NCBI RefSeq assembly: GCF_000377505.1
Contig: NZ_KB898188.1
Location: 248,001-312,000, forward strand
Direction of reading: 5' to 3'
From: Paenibacillus massiliensis 2301065 = DSM 16942
Lineage (GTDB): Bacteria; Bacillota; Bacilli; Paenibacillales; Paenibacillaceae
Length of the DNA: 64,000 nucleotides
The translations under genes were made by a program, and so were the position numbers. Shown piece by piece: positions 9,060 through 17,511 of the stretch. The notes under the pieces are model-generated. The model did no database searches. It saw only the letters and a program-made list of their open reading frames with translations, and was not told the origin of the DNA. Positions within the stretch are counted from its first letter, which is position 1; each line of letters opens with the position of its first letter.

Positions 9060-9088
9060 CTCATGAATTCCACCTGTCTGCCAGTCTT

Positions 9089-9715
9089 TTAGAACCAATC
9101 CATCAGTTCTTCTTCCTTCAGAAGGGATTCTTCACAGATCGAGTAAATCACCTTACTGATTCCTTTGTACTCGCCAATTCTAATCTCAAGTTCCTCTTCC
9201 AGCTCCAGCTCTGCGAATTCAGGAAGCTTGACAGCCTGTCCTATACATTCGGCGCCTAGCCTCATTACATATTCATGAAAATCGGGAATACAGGCCCAGT
9301 GAACCTGCTCTACCTCCGGTTGGAGAAGGCGATCCATGTACAGCTTGCGACGGGACTCTAGCTGCTCACCAAGCTCATGCCAGCAGGTCCATACCCACCC
9401 GGCATCATAGCGATCTTCACATGGCTTGGCATCAAAGTACCAATTGCGGTCAAATGCCTGCACCACATAATCGTATTGTCGATGCAGCAGATAGGTTCGT
9501 CTCATGGAAAAGGTAATATAACCGATCGCTCCCTTGGTTCCTTGGTCTTGTTCAGCCTTGGCCAACTTGCATATGCGCCGAAAAGATTCGACAAATTCAG
9601 CAGACCTTTCCTGAAACTGGTTGCGATACCCCTCTTCCAATTTATGAATATAGTACTTCATATGTACATCTATGTAATGTTCGCGGAAATGATCCATGGC
9701 TTCTGCTCTATTCAT
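9089..9715 (-). CDS. Unknown soluble protein, first gene of the spike cassette
   Basis: 208 residues from the ATG at 9715 (a run of G residues lies just upstream); the frame could extend to 9778 but would then cover the promoter. It is rich in aromatic and charged residues (YDYVVQAFDRNWYFDAKPCEDRYDAGWVWTCWHEL), has no signal peptide and appears helical. No family is recognised. It is preceded by a good promoter with two dyads and its end overlaps the longest frame of the next gene, so it probably heads the operon. A loading chaperone for the spike or its effectors is one possibility. Confidence 0.6.
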   Translation of the reverse strand: MNRAEAMDHFREHYIDVHMKYYIHKLEEGYRNQFQERSAEFVESFRRICKLAKAEQDQGTKGAIGYITFSMRRTYLLHRQYDYVVQAFDRNWYFDAKPCEDRYDAGWVWTCWHELGEQLESRRKLYMDRLLQPEVEQVHWACIPDFHEYVMRLGAECIGQAVKLPEFAELELEEELEIRIGEYKGISKVIYSICEESLLKEEELMDWF

Positions 9716-9730
9716 AAATCCCCCTTTTTT

Positions 9731-9770
9731 CCTAGTATATAGGAAACGAAAAATCCTACAATGATAGGAT
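9731..9770 (-). promoter_or_regulatory. Promoter of the spike cassette with two CCTA/TAGG dyads
   Basis: On the minus strand TTGTAG (9761-9756) and TATACT (9739-9734) are 16 bases apart. Two inverted repeats overlie them: CCTA-N5-TAGG at 9731-9743 covers the -10 and ATCCTA-N6-TAGGAT at 9753-9770 covers the -35. Their similarity suggests two operator sites for one dimeric repressor. Confidence 0.5.
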
Positions 9771-9823
9771 AAGCCCATTTTTATGATAGTCTATGCATAT
9801 TCATGTAACCCTCCAGCATATAC

Positions 9824-9860
9824 AAAAAAAACGACACCCTCTATTAAGAGAATGTCGTTT
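9824..9860 (-). terminator. Terminator of the carboxylesterase gene
   Basis: The arms AACGACATTCTCTTA and its near-complement GTGTCGTT form a hairpin that is followed, on the minus strand, by a run of eight T. It separates the esterase gene from the spike-cassette promoter. Confidence 0.8.
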
Positions 9861-9918
9861 GTTGTAATAAGCTATTCGGTTCGGCTGAGCTGCAGGCTAC
9901 GTAGCTGCTTCGGCTGAA

Positions 9919-11688
9919 TTAATAATCCCAGAAGAAACGTCCCTTCAGTACATCTTCTGTCAACAGTTTGTAGGTATCCTCAGGAAGCTCTTTCTTCATT
10001 TTCTCCAGCACAGCTTCCTTGTCACCATTGTAATCCTCTGACATGCCGAAGATCGCTTGTTCTTTGTCACCGTCGAATTTCATGATGCGTTCCTTGCCAT
10101 CCTCAGCAGTCCATGGTGTCCATGCCTCAAGATCACCAGTAGCACCCGTGCCCGGATTACCTGTGTACAGGAATTGCTTCAAGTAGGAATTCATCACAGT
10201 CGACAGCTCGAGACGTCCTTGGAGATTGTCCTCAGTGAAGTATCCTTGTGGGAAGTAGGACGCGATGCCGTCAGCACGACCCGTGTAGAAGTCCAGATCA
10301 GCTCCGTGCGGAGCACCCAGCAGCGTATGGAGACGGTCAGAAATCAGGCCCTCTTTGGCTCCCCATGCGAAGCGATATGCATATACCGAAGGTTGACCCT
10401 CTACAGCCGTCAGACGCTCTGCCACACGCTCGGCATTAAAGCCAGCATACATTTCACTACCATACTTGAGAGCTGCTGCATATTGCGCCCCCTTAGTAGA
10501 ATCGGTGAACAGGGTTCCGTCATTAATCGAAGGAGCGAAGTTCGGATCACCAAAGGCAAATCCGGAGAATTCTGTCTCCAGGCTGCCCAGCAATACAGGG
10601 ACCTTATTATAGTTGCCTTGATCCAGAGCATCAAAGCCTTCCTTTGGAATTACGGTACCGTCACGGAACAGATGCGGGAACGGCTCCATACGAATCGCTG
10701 TGCTACCGAAGGCTTTGACAAGACGATCAGCCGAGAGGGAGCGAACGTACGCATCCATTTGGCTGGAGGACAGCTTGCTAATCCATGCCTTGGCATTATC
10801 CAGAGAGTTCGCTTTGCCATCCTCAAGCGCCAGCTGTGCGAGTACTTCCTTGGATTTGCGCTCTCCATCCTCTGGAGCTGCTGTGGTCAGACCGCCACTG
10901 AACGCGATAGCCTTGTGGTACAGCCCTGTGCCCAGCGGAGAAATCAGTGCCGCCAGTACGTCCCGTGCTCCGGCAGATTGCCCAGCTAGTGTGACGTTAT
11001 TCTTGTTACCGCCGAAGCCTTCAATGTTGTCCTGCACCCACTCCAATGCGCGGAACATATCGAGTAAGCCGTAGTTGCCCGAGTCGTCGAGAGCATTGCC
11101 CGTAGCGAGCTGGCTATTCTTGAAGAAGCCCAGAGCTCCCAGTCTGTAGTTCACGGTGATAATGATGCTGTTGGTGCTGCGAGCCAGCTTTTCCCCTTGA
11201 AAATCCTTACCGGAGCCAGTCATATTAGCACCGCCATGGAAGAATACCATAACGGGCAGGTTCGTCTCTTTCGTGTCTGGGCGCCAAATATTCAGGTAGA
11301 GAGAATCCTCGCTACCCACGGTTTTCTGACCGGAAAGCTGCAGACTGTTCGAGGCAAACGTCTTGGCTGCACGAATACCTGTCCATGCTTCTGGCTCACG
11401 CGGTGCTTTCCAGCGCAGCTCACCTACTGGAGGTGCAGCATACGGTACTCCAAGCCAACCCATTGTGCTATATACATCATTGGTAACCCCATCAATCAGA
11501 CCATATTTGGTCTGTTGGAGCGTATTATTTTGGAAGCCTGCATTCTGAAGCTTGTATACACCTGCATCCGCTGCATTCGTTACGGCAGTCAAACCAGTGT
11601 GTGCTGGAATTGATCCTGCCACCAGACCGAATACTGTAGCTACTACTGCTGTACGTTTCAACAACGCTTTTGTCTTTTTGCTCTTCAT
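9919..11688 (-). CDS. Secreted type-B carboxylesterase (para-nitrobenzyl esterase family)
   Basis: 589 residues. A signal peptide (basic MKSKKTK, hydrophobic core, about residues 1-40) sends it outside. The alpha/beta-hydrolase fold of the COesterase family shows YAAPPVGELRWK, SEDSLYLNIW, the oxyanion stretch FFHGGANMTG, the nucleophile elbow LAGQSAGA (Ser about 238) and a late GAPHGADLDF with the probable catalytic His. Length is normal for the family plus a leader. It is a single-gene unit with its own terminator and an upstream leader holding two RAT antiterminator elements. Control by a PTS-linked antiterminator suggests that the ester substrate is tied to a sugar, for example acylated plant polysaccharide; that is inference. 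Confidence 0.9.
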   Translation of the reverse strand: MKSKKTKALLKRTAVVATVFGLVAGSIPAHTGLTAVTNAADAGVYKLQNAGFQNNTLQQTKYGLIDGVTNDVYSTMGWLGVPYAAPPVGELRWKAPREPEAWTGIRAAKTFASNSLQLSGQKTVGSEDSLYLNIWRPDTKETNLPVMVFFHGGANMTGSGKDFQGEKLARSTNSIIITVNYRLGALGFFKNSQLATGNALDDSGNYGLLDMFRALEWVQDNIEGFGGNKNNVTLAGQSAGARDVLAALISPLGTGLYHKAIAFSGGLTTAAPEDGERKSKEVLAQLALEDGKANSLDNAKAWISKLSSSQMDAYVRSLSADRLVKAFGSTAIRMEPFPHLFRDGTVIPKEGFDALDQGNYNKVPVLLGSLETEFSGFAFGDPNFAPSINDGTLFTDSTKGAQYAAALKYGSEMYAGFNAERVAERLTAVEGQPSVYAYRFAWGAKEGLISDRLHTLLGAPHGADLDFYTGRADGIASYFPQGYFTEDNLQGRLELSTVMNSYLKQFLYTGNPGTGATGDLEAWTPWTAEDGKERIMKFDGDKEQAIFGMSEDYNGDKEAVLEKMKKELPEDTYKLLTEDVLKGRFFWDY

Positions 11689-11730
11689 CAAGTGATTTCC
11701 CCTCGCTGCAATGTTTTGTGTGAATATATA

Positions 11731-11803
11731 AAAAAACCTGAATTAAGTGAACTTCCATAGCCATCACGTCAACGCTACAGATCTTCAGCTCAATTCAGGT
11801 TTT
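11731..11803 (-). terminator. Leader terminator overlapping the proximal RAT of the esterase gene
   Basis: On the minus strand AAACCTGAATT (near 11802) pairs with AATTCAGGTTT (near 11734) and is followed by T residues. The left arm includes the last bases of the RAT, so RAT folding and terminator folding are mutually exclusive, the hallmark of BglG/LicT-type control. Confidence 0.75.
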
Positions 11804-11824
11804 GCCATAAACGTAACAATCCTG
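11796..11824 (-). promoter_or_regulatory. RAT (ribonucleic antiterminator), proximal copy
   Basis: Read on the minus strand: AGGATTGTTAC, a short loop, then GGCAAAACCTG. This fits the BglG/SacY/LicT target consensus (GGATTGTTACT...GGCAAAACC). It overlaps the leader terminator of the carboxylesterase gene. Confidence 0.8.
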
Positions 11825-11892
11825 ATCGAATTTAATAACACATATATTGTAAAAATATACAGTTAAAATAAGTCCTATTCAATTCATTTATA

Positions 11893-11929
11893 CAGGGTTT
11901 TGCCCGCCATTAAGCGGTTACAATCCTTT
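11893..11929 (-). promoter_or_regulatory. RAT, distal copy (tandem)
   Basis: Read on the minus strand: AAAGGATTGTAACCGC, loop, GGCGGGCAAAACCC. It is a second good match to the antiterminator target, about 100 bases upstream of the first. I see no matching terminator arm directly downstream of this copy. Confidence 0.75.
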
Positions 11930-11939
11930 TATTAATTTC

Positions 11940-11968
11940 ATGTTAACATATTAATAAAACGTTTGCAA
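11940..11968 (-). promoter_or_regulatory. Sigma-A promoter and cre-like site of the esterase leader
   Basis: TTGCAA and TAACAT are 17 bases apart on the minus strand, ending about 10 bases before the distal RAT. The cre-like sequence at 11954-11967 matches 11 of 14 consensus positions and overlaps the -35, which would give CcpA repression. Confidence 0.55.
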
Positions 11969-12190
11969 TCATAAATATACAAGCTCAACAGAGATAGTCA
12001 TCTTCGTCGTCAGGCTTATTCTAATGGCTTATTAGCACGATTTGCTCACCGTTGCTCAGATGCTTGATACTTTTCTTTTATTGGTATATTTTAGGATATA
12101 TTAAAACATTTATCTCAGTAATATCCGGTTACTAATTTACATAAACACTGATGATATTCATCCAATAGTCTGATAAATATCAGAACTTAC
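11969..12190. other. AT-rich intergenic stretch, nothing recognised
   Basis: Between the esterase promoter and the YceI terminator I see no open frame of note, no repeat and no riboswitch-like structure. Confidence 0.5.
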
Positions 12191-12234
12191 AAAAAGGGGG
12201 GACGTCCCTTCCTGAATGGAAGGTCATCCCCTCT
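12191..12234 (-). terminator. Terminator of the YceI gene
   Basis: On the minus strand AGAGGGGATGACCTTCC pairs with GGAAGGGACGTCCCCCC around a five-base loop and is followed by TTTTT. Confidence 0.8.
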
Positions 12235-12243
12235 AGCACGCAT

Positions 12244-12945
12244 TTATTTAGTAAGGATAAGCTCAAGCTGAACCGTGAACTCATTCTCGGTCTCAAGCAC
12301 AACATTATGAGGGTTCGTCAGTCCGAAGTCAGAGAACGTAACCTTCGTGGTACCAGACAGCATCAGCTTGCCTTCATTGTACACGGCCTGACTTTGGAAC
12401 ACGACGTCCTTATCTACGCCCTTCACAGTCAATACGCCATTCATTTCAAATGGTACCGCAGTACCTTCAGTCCACTCTTGTGGCAGCTCCGAGAAGGAGG
12501 TCGCCTTGAAGGTCGCTTCAGGATATTGGCTGATATCCAGGAAGTCCGCCGCCTTCACATGCTCGTCCCGCTGCTCATTACCAGAGCTGAGTACGCTCAG
12601 ATCTACGGTGCCCTCACCCGTGCTGGCAGAAGGATCATTCACGTTCAACGTCCACTTTCCTGTAACCGCAGCATCCTCAAAGTTAACCGTCTCCCGGGAA
12701 GTCGTTACTGACCAGTACACCTTGGAGCCCTCGGCAATGTTCCAGTCTCCATTGATCTGATCAGCTTGTACTGCTGTGCTTCCAGAGGCTGCTTCCGTTG
12801 ATGTCGGCTGCGATTGAGCCGGAACCACGGATTGAATCTCTACATTGTTGCCCAGCGATTGGTTCATGACGTTATAACCGATGATACCTCCACCGATAAT
12901 GACGACTGCTCCAATACCTATAATCCATTTTTTATTGTTTTTCAT
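12244..12945 (-). CDS. YceI-family lipid-binding-like protein, membrane-anchored
   Basis: 233 residues from the ATG at 12945 with GGGGAG upstream; an upstream extension to 13005 lacks a site. Residues about 6-27 are a membrane anchor (WIIGIGAVVIIGGGIIGYNV), followed by a Ser/Thr/Gln-rich linker. Residues about 65-233 show the YceI pattern: NGDWNIAEGSKVYWSV, DEHVKAADFLDISQYPEATF, LTVKGVDKDVVF and a final FTVQLELILTK. YceI proteins are lipocalin-like barrels that bind polyisoprenoid-type lipids; the outer face of the membrane is the likely location. Single gene with its own terminator. Confidence 0.9.
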   Translation of the reverse strand: MKNNKKWIIGIGAVVIIGGGIIGYNVMNQSLGNNVEIQSVVPAQSQPTSTEAASGSTAVQADQINGDWNIAEGSKVYWSVTTSRETVNFEDAAVTGKWTLNVNDPSASTGEGTVDLSVLSSGNEQRDEHVKAADFLDISQYPEATFKATSFSELPQEWTEGTAVPFEMNGVLTVKGVDKDVVFQSQAVYNEGKLMLSGTTKVTFSDFGLTNPHNVVLETENEFTVQLELILTK

Positions 12946-13085
12946 GGAATTCTCCCCTTCACGTAATCTCCTCATCCTAGTCATATCATGATATTGAGAT
13001 ATCAAATTTTAGGACATGAGCAGATTGTAGCAAATGTTTGTGTCAGGAAGATGTCAAAATACGGTGAATGTGCTAATATCCGATT

Positions 13086-14693
13086 TTATTTTACGGTGAT
13101 AATCACACGCTGATAGTGCTTCAACGGATGCTCCCCGTTATCTTGGACCTCTGCAATGATATGAATGGTATCACCCGACTTCGCATTGGCAGGGACGGTA
13201 AAGCTTACTTTCTGCGTATCGCTGCCTTCCAGCGAAATCGTATCCGTCTTCTCGTCAGGACCAAGCTCACGAGCCAGGCTTAATTGTAAGCCGCCCATCA
13301 CCACAGGCTCAGCCTTCGTCGTCACCTCGCTATCCTGATAGGTGTCCGCTTCGAAATATCTCCACCATTTGTATGTCAATGTATCGCCATCCGGATCACT
13401 GCCCTCAGCCGTCAAAGTAACCTTCTCACCTGGTGCTGCCGTGAGATCCAGTCCTTCCTTAATGGTCAGCTTCGGATTATGGTTGGCATTCTCATACTCC
13501 GGTGTAATCGCCCAATCGGCACGAGCCGCAAAATCATTCTGAATATCATCGAACCAGCGCATCAGCGAATACTCTGCTTCATACTTCTTCGTATAGATAT
13601 CGTAATCCAATACGTTATTTCTATACAGCTTATCGCTCACTGTACCAAAACGTCCTCCCCAGCCTCCGTAGCTTGGATCTTCCATGCTGCGCAGCCCGTT
13701 GTCAATCAAATAGAAGAAGGAAGGAGAATCGCCCTCGGAAATGAAATCATAACGCTTGTACTCTGGATTATTCTTAAGATAGGCCTCTGCTCCGCGCTGC
13801 TCCTCATCAAGCTCGCCTTCAATGATGTTGCCATCACCCATCAAGGCATACATACCCAGTAGCTTGCCGTGTCCATCTTTGATATTCGGGAACATCCAAT
13901 CTCCCTGCAGCTTGCTGTTTACTTCATCGGGATGAAGCTTCCACGCATAGGCGAAGTGCCAGAAGTTGGACTGGTCATTGATGATGCGAATATCTGGCCA
14001 ATTCTTGGCAATATATTCATTATAGCTGTCATCTTGATCGAGAATAATGTAGAGGACTACTTTATTGCTGACCTTTTGTCTAATCTGATCCCACTCTGGA
14101 GTATCCTTGTACTTCTCTTCGATGGATTTCAGTGCTCTAGCCGTAGTATTCGTACCTCCCCAAGTCTGAACGTACAGATCTCTGGAGTCATCGTCCAGGA
14201 ACAGATCCTTCAGGAACTCAGAGCCCTCCGTCTCCTTGGTCATTTCGCCTTTGTCGGAGATATTGCCAATTTTCGTCATACTCTTGAGCGTCTCAGGCTC
14301 AGGGTAGCCGTCTGCATGCTTGGACAGATTCGGATAGATTTCCCCGTACGCATCCAGCATATCGTACAGCCACTTCGTTCCTGTCCAGCGGAACGGCTCA
14401 ATGCCTGCTTCCTTGTCTCCGGCATAGTGGTACACCGAGCTAGTCAGCACGATTCCGGCTAGATCCATCTCATTGGAATATAACAAAAAGCGAATCACCG
14501 AGTTCATATCATCGACTTCACCATCCGTCGTAATGACTGTTCTCGCTTTCTGGGATTGCTGCTGCGTTGTCTCCTGCTGTGGCGGTTGCGGTACCTGCTG
14601 ATTGGCCTGCCCCGGTGTACCTGCACATGCACTCAAGCCAACTGTCAGTACTGTACTCACAGCCAGCATATTCCACCATGTATTCTTCCTCAT
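13086..14693 (-). CDS. DUF1593 (Sde182-like) nucleoside-hydrolase-fold lipoprotein
   Basis: 535 residues from the ATG at 14693, which has AAGGGG eight bases upstream; an upstream Met at 14771 would lie in the leader terminator. Lipobox LSAC follows the signal core, then a Gln/Pro-rich linker. The body begins VITTDGEVDDMNSVIRFLLY, matching the Asp-rich calcium loop of nucleoside-hydrolase-like domains and the DUF1593 family, and includes VQTWGGTNTTARAL. The last about 100 residues form an Ig-like domain (PGEKVTLTAEGSDPDGDTLTYKW). Its namesake in Saccharophagus was annotated as a cellulose-binding protein. The gene is preceded by a cre site, a promoter and a RAT/terminator, so it is likely induced by a PTS sugar and may act on a plant glycan or glycoside. 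Confidence 0.85.
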   Translation of the reverse strand: MRKNTWWNMLAVSTVLTVGLSACAGTPGQANQQVPQPPQQETTQQQSQKARTVITTDGEVDDMNSVIRFLLYSNEMDLAGIVLTSSVYHYAGDKEAGIEPFRWTGTKWLYDMLDAYGEIYPNLSKHADGYPEPETLKSMTKIGNISDKGEMTKETEGSEFLKDLFLDDDSRDLYVQTWGGTNTTARALKSIEEKYKDTPEWDQIRQKVSNKVVLYIILDQDDSYNEYIAKNWPDIRIINDQSNFWHFAYAWKLHPDEVNSKLQGDWMFPNIKDGHGKLLGMYALMGDGNIIEGELDEEQRGAEAYLKNNPEYKRYDFISEGDSPSFFYLIDNGLRSMEDPSYGGWGGRFGTVSDKLYRNNVLDYDIYTKKYEAEYSLMRWFDDIQNDFAARADWAITPEYENANHNPKLTIKEGLDLTAAPGEKVTLTAEGSDPDGDTLTYKWWRYFEADTYQDSEVTTKAEPVVMGGLQLSLARELGPDEKTDTISLEGSDTQKVSFTVPANAKSGDTIHIIAEVQDNGEHPLKHYQRVIITVK

Positions 14694-14770
14694 TCGCTCT
14701 ACCCCTTTTCTTCGATTCTGGATGCTATAAGGATTATTTCCATGTATTCCTTCATTGTTGCATGAAGACA

Positions 14771-14825
14771 AAAAAACCTGAAAATAAAGCTGCCACTTAA
14801 GTGGACAAGCTTATTCTCAGGTTTT
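14771..14825 (-). terminator. Leader terminator overlapping the RAT of the DUF1593 gene
   Basis: On the minus strand AAAACCTGAGAATAAGC pairs with GCTTTATTTTCAGGTTTT and is followed by more T. The 5' arm is the end of the RAT, so antiterminator binding would prevent this hairpin. Confidence 0.8.
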
Positions 14826-14851
14826 GCCTGCATACACAGTTACAATCCTTT
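14818..14851 (-). promoter_or_regulatory. RAT (BglG/LicT-type antiterminator target)
   Basis: Read on the minus strand: AAAGGATTGTAACTG, loop, GCAGGCAAAACCTG, a near-exact match to the LicT-type target. It lies directly upstream of the leader terminator. Confidence 0.85.
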
Positions 14852-14858
14852 AGTGGAC

Positions 14859-14895
14859 AATATAGCACACCCTCTCAGGAATGTAAACGGTTTAA
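14859..14895 (-). promoter_or_regulatory. Promoter with overlapping cre site
   Basis: TTTACA and TATATT are 17 bases apart on the minus strand, with the -10 about 8 bases before the RAT. The cre site at 14882-14895 matches 13 of 14 consensus positions and overlaps the -35, predicting strong carbon catabolite repression by CcpA. Confidence 0.75.
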
Positions 14896-14944
14896 TTATA
14901 AGTATTCCAAGTTTGAAAGAGATACACTCCTCTTCAAGCTTGGT

Positions 14945-15343
14945 TTATAAATTCCCAACAATTTCGATTCCATCCGCATGCTGTAGTGCTGCCCTAGCCC
15001 AATCTATAAAGGTACGTATGAAGCTCTGGGCTTCGGGATCATCGGGATGAAGAGATTCCAGCTCCTCAAAAATGCGAAACCAGACGTCCGCAGGAATCGG
15101 ATTATCCCAGCAAGCATCAAAAGCTTCATAGCCTTCCCCCGCATACTCTTCATCCAGCGGGTATTGCCGCTTAATTATCTGAATGGGTTCAGTAAAATCC
15201 TCATCATAAATAAATATTTGTTCAGCATTCTCTACCGCTAATCCTCCCCGCAAGGGGCAGAACGTATAACCAATACCATTACGTGGCCCTTGGTAACGGA
15301 ATCGCCAGATGTGATTCCGTTCAGTCTCTGATGATCCAGTCAT
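14945..15343 (-). CDS. Hypothetical protein (132 aa)
   Basis: 132 residues from the ATG at 15343 with GGAGG seven bases upstream; the longer frame would run into the selO gene. It is acidic, soluble, without signal or membrane segments, and rich in Trp, Glu and Asp (DEEYAGEGYEAFDACWDNPIPADVWFRIFEELESLHPDD). No family is recognised. It follows selO by 43 bases and may be cotranscribed. Confidence 0.6.
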   Translation of the reverse strand: MTGSSETERNHIWRFRYQGPRNGIGYTFCPLRGGLAVENAEQIFIYDEDFTEPIQIIKRQYPLDEEYAGEGYEAFDACWDNPIPADVWFRIFEELESLHPDDPEAQSFIRTFIDWARAALQHADGIEIVGNL

Positions 15344-15386
15344 GTGAATCCCTCCAAGTCTGCTACAGCCTGACCGCCCCACCACG

Positions 15387-16970
15387 TCACGTGCCGCAGA
15401 AGGTCCGATAATTGCACATTGAATCAGGCGGCCCTGCGGTATATTCCTCCTGCGCTGTTGAATAGGCGTATGGCTTCGCCAGCACATCCAGCAGTCGTTC
15501 CATAACGCCATGATCACCCTTCATCGCGGCCGCAAGCGCCTCCTCCACGCGATGATTGCGGGGAATGACCGCAGGATTACTGGAGCGCATGAGCTCAAGC
15601 GATTGTTCACGTGTCTGCTGCTGCATCGCAAGTCTGCTCTGCCAGCGTGCATACCATGACACGTATTCTGTTGCCTCACCGAGTACAGGCTCTACTGGCT
15701 GCTCCAGTGTTAATGCGCGGAAAGTGTTGGTATAATCTGCGTGGTGCTTATGCATGAGCTGCAGCAGATCAAATATCAACTGCTCATCCGCCTCCTTGTG
15801 CTCATCATCGACGTGTCCATCATGCTTCGGCTCATCCTGCCCAGTGACGTTCCCGGTAGCAGTCTGTTGTCCATTCTCAGCTGCTGTCTCAACAACCGAT
15901 TGAGGAGCGAATATTCCCAGCTTGGCTCGCATACCTCGCAGCCAGTGCCCCTGGTATAAGTCCGGGAACTCCTCCAACGTCTCCTGGGCTATTCTGATTC
16001 CCTCTTCCTCATCCTCATGAAGCAAAGGCAGCAGCGCCTCAGCTAACCTGGCCAGATTCCAGAGAGCAATATCCGGCTGATTGCCATAAGCATACCGTCC
16101 TTGCTGATCAATGGAGCTGAATACAGTCGCAGGATCAAATTGATCCATGAAGGCACATGGGCCATAATCAATCGTTTCTCCGCTTAAGGTCATGTTATCC
16201 GTGTTCATAACCCCGTGGATAAAACCGACCAGCTGCCATTGTGCAATCAGAGCCGCTTGCCGCTGGATCACCTGCCGCAAGAGTGCGAGATAACGGGGCT
16301 GACCTTCCACTGGTAACATATTCGAATAGTGTCGCAGCCATGTATAATCAGCCAGTGCTCTCAGATCCTCCACACCACCCCAAGCGGCAGCATATTGAAA
16401 TGTACCGACCCTGATATGACTAGCTGCGACTCGCGTCAGGATCGCACCGGGCAGCTCCTGCTCACGCAGAATCGTCTCTCCGGTGGTCACAACAGCCAGA
16501 CTGCGGGTAGTCGGAATACCTAGGCCATGCATAGCTTCGCTAATAATATATTCCCGCAGCATCGGCCCCAAGGCGGCGCGACCATCCCCTCCCCGGGAAT
16601 ATGGCGTTCGTCCCGAGCCTTTGAGCTGAATATCAAGTTGTTGCCCCGCAGGAGTCTTATGCTCCCCCAGCAGCAACGCCCGCCCATCACCTAGTCTGTT
16701 GAAATGACCAAATTGATGCCCTGCGTAGGCCTGAGCAAGTGGAGCTGTGCCAGCGGGCACCTCGTTACCTGCCAAGGTCCGAACCGCTTCCTCGCTCCTG
16801 AGCGCAGCTGGCTCTAGACCAAGGGTAGCGGCATAGCTTTCGTTCAGCACGAATAGCTCCGGGGCACGTACTGGGGTCGGTGCCTGTCTGGTATACATTA
16901 GCTCGGGCAGCTTGCCATAGCTATCATGCCAATTCCAACCAACACTCGCTTCTATCTTCTTCTCTGTCAT
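15387..16970 (-). CDS. selO: Protein adenylyltransferase SelO (YdiU family)
   Basis: 527 residues, normal for the family. Typical motifs are [51 protein letters not shown] and [29 protein letters not shown], the flipped kinase-like active site. SelO transfers AMP to Ser/Thr/Tyr hydroxyls of target proteins and is linked to oxidative stress. A variable acidic insert (about residues 360-390) is present. The protein ends in NYRTFCGT, an ordinary Cys where some homologues carry selenocysteine. A cytoplasmic enzyme. Confidence 0.92.
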   Translation of the reverse strand: MTEKKIEASVGWNWHDSYGKLPELMYTRQAPTPVRAPELFVLNESYAATLGLEPAALRSEEAVRTLAGNEVPAGTAPLAQAYAGHQFGHFNRLGDGRALLLGEHKTPAGQQLDIQLKGSGRTPYSRGGDGRAALGPMLREYIISEAMHGLGIPTTRSLAVVTTGETILREQELPGAILTRVAASHIRVGTFQYAAAWGGVEDLRALADYTWLRHYSNMLPVEGQPRYLALLRQVIQRQAALIAQWQLVGFIHGVMNTDNMTLSGETIDYGPCAFMDQFDPATVFSSIDQQGRYAYGNQPDIALWNLARLAEALLPLLHEDEEEGIRIAQETLEEFPDLYQGHWLRGMRAKLGIFAPQSVVETAAENGQQTATGNVTGQDEPKHDGHVDDEHKEADEQLIFDLLQLMHKHHADYTNTFRALTLEQPVEPVLGEATEYVSWYARWQSRLAMQQQTREQSLELMRSSNPAVIPRNHRVEEALAAAMKGDHGVMERLLDVLAKPYAYSTAQEEYTAGPPDSMCNYRTFCGT

Positions 16971-17090
16971 GGGAGCCTCCTTCTATACTAATAATGGACT
17001 CTTGCAAATAAGGAACAAGCACTGCTAATCGCCCCTTATTGTACCCTACCTCAACCAAGACAACACATTCACTTCCTGCCTGAGCGTGTT

Positions 17091-17351
17091 CTACAGCAGG
17101 ATTGGACGATAAGCCAGTGCTGTGGCTACCACCTCACTGGGTGATAAATCCTCCATGTAGATCAGATTCGATACGTCTGGCATCAATACATTGCGCTGTA
17201 ACAGCTCCAAATAGTAATCCACTGCTTCCTCACCGTAAGGCTCAAATTCCTGAATACGCCTTACCAATTCTATTAGTTCAGCCTCTCGAATATCCGAGAT
17301 CTGTACTGCAACCTTGCCCTTACGATAGTCCAACTCTGCCCGCAAGCTCAT
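17091..17351 (-). CDS. Hypothetical small protein (86 aa)
   Basis: 86 residues from the ATG at 17351 with GGAGG six bases upstream. Soluble, with alternating charged helices (DIREAELIELVRRIQEFEPYGEEAVDYYLELLQRNV). No family is recognised. It stands alone between selO and the divergent YfbR-like gene. Confidence 0.5.
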   Translation of the reverse strand: MSLRAELDYRKGKVAVQISDIREAELIELVRRIQEFEPYGEEAVDYYLELLQRNVLMPDVSNLIYMEDLSPSEVVATALAYRPILL

Positions 17352-17511
17352 ACTTATCCTCCATTCATGCATTACAAAAAGTAATATTTATACAGTTGAA
17401 CTGAATTTTGTGTTCTATTAAATGCTCCGTTAATGCTGCGCTAACAAAGACAGTCTAAGATAGGGTGTACCTTATCTGCAACAAAAAGAAAATTAAAGGA
17501 TGGTATACCCA

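Noticed and set aside
1..9715. Interpretation as an ordinary prophage tail module
   Set aside because: No capsid, terminase, integrase or tail-tube genes are seen, and muramidase and transpeptidase-like tips with lipoproteins fit a toxin cassette better. The possibility cannot be closed without sequence to the left.
15387..16970. Selenocysteine at the SelO C-terminus
   Set aside because: The C-terminal codon is an ordinary Cys codon (NYRTFCGT) and no in-frame UGA is visible.
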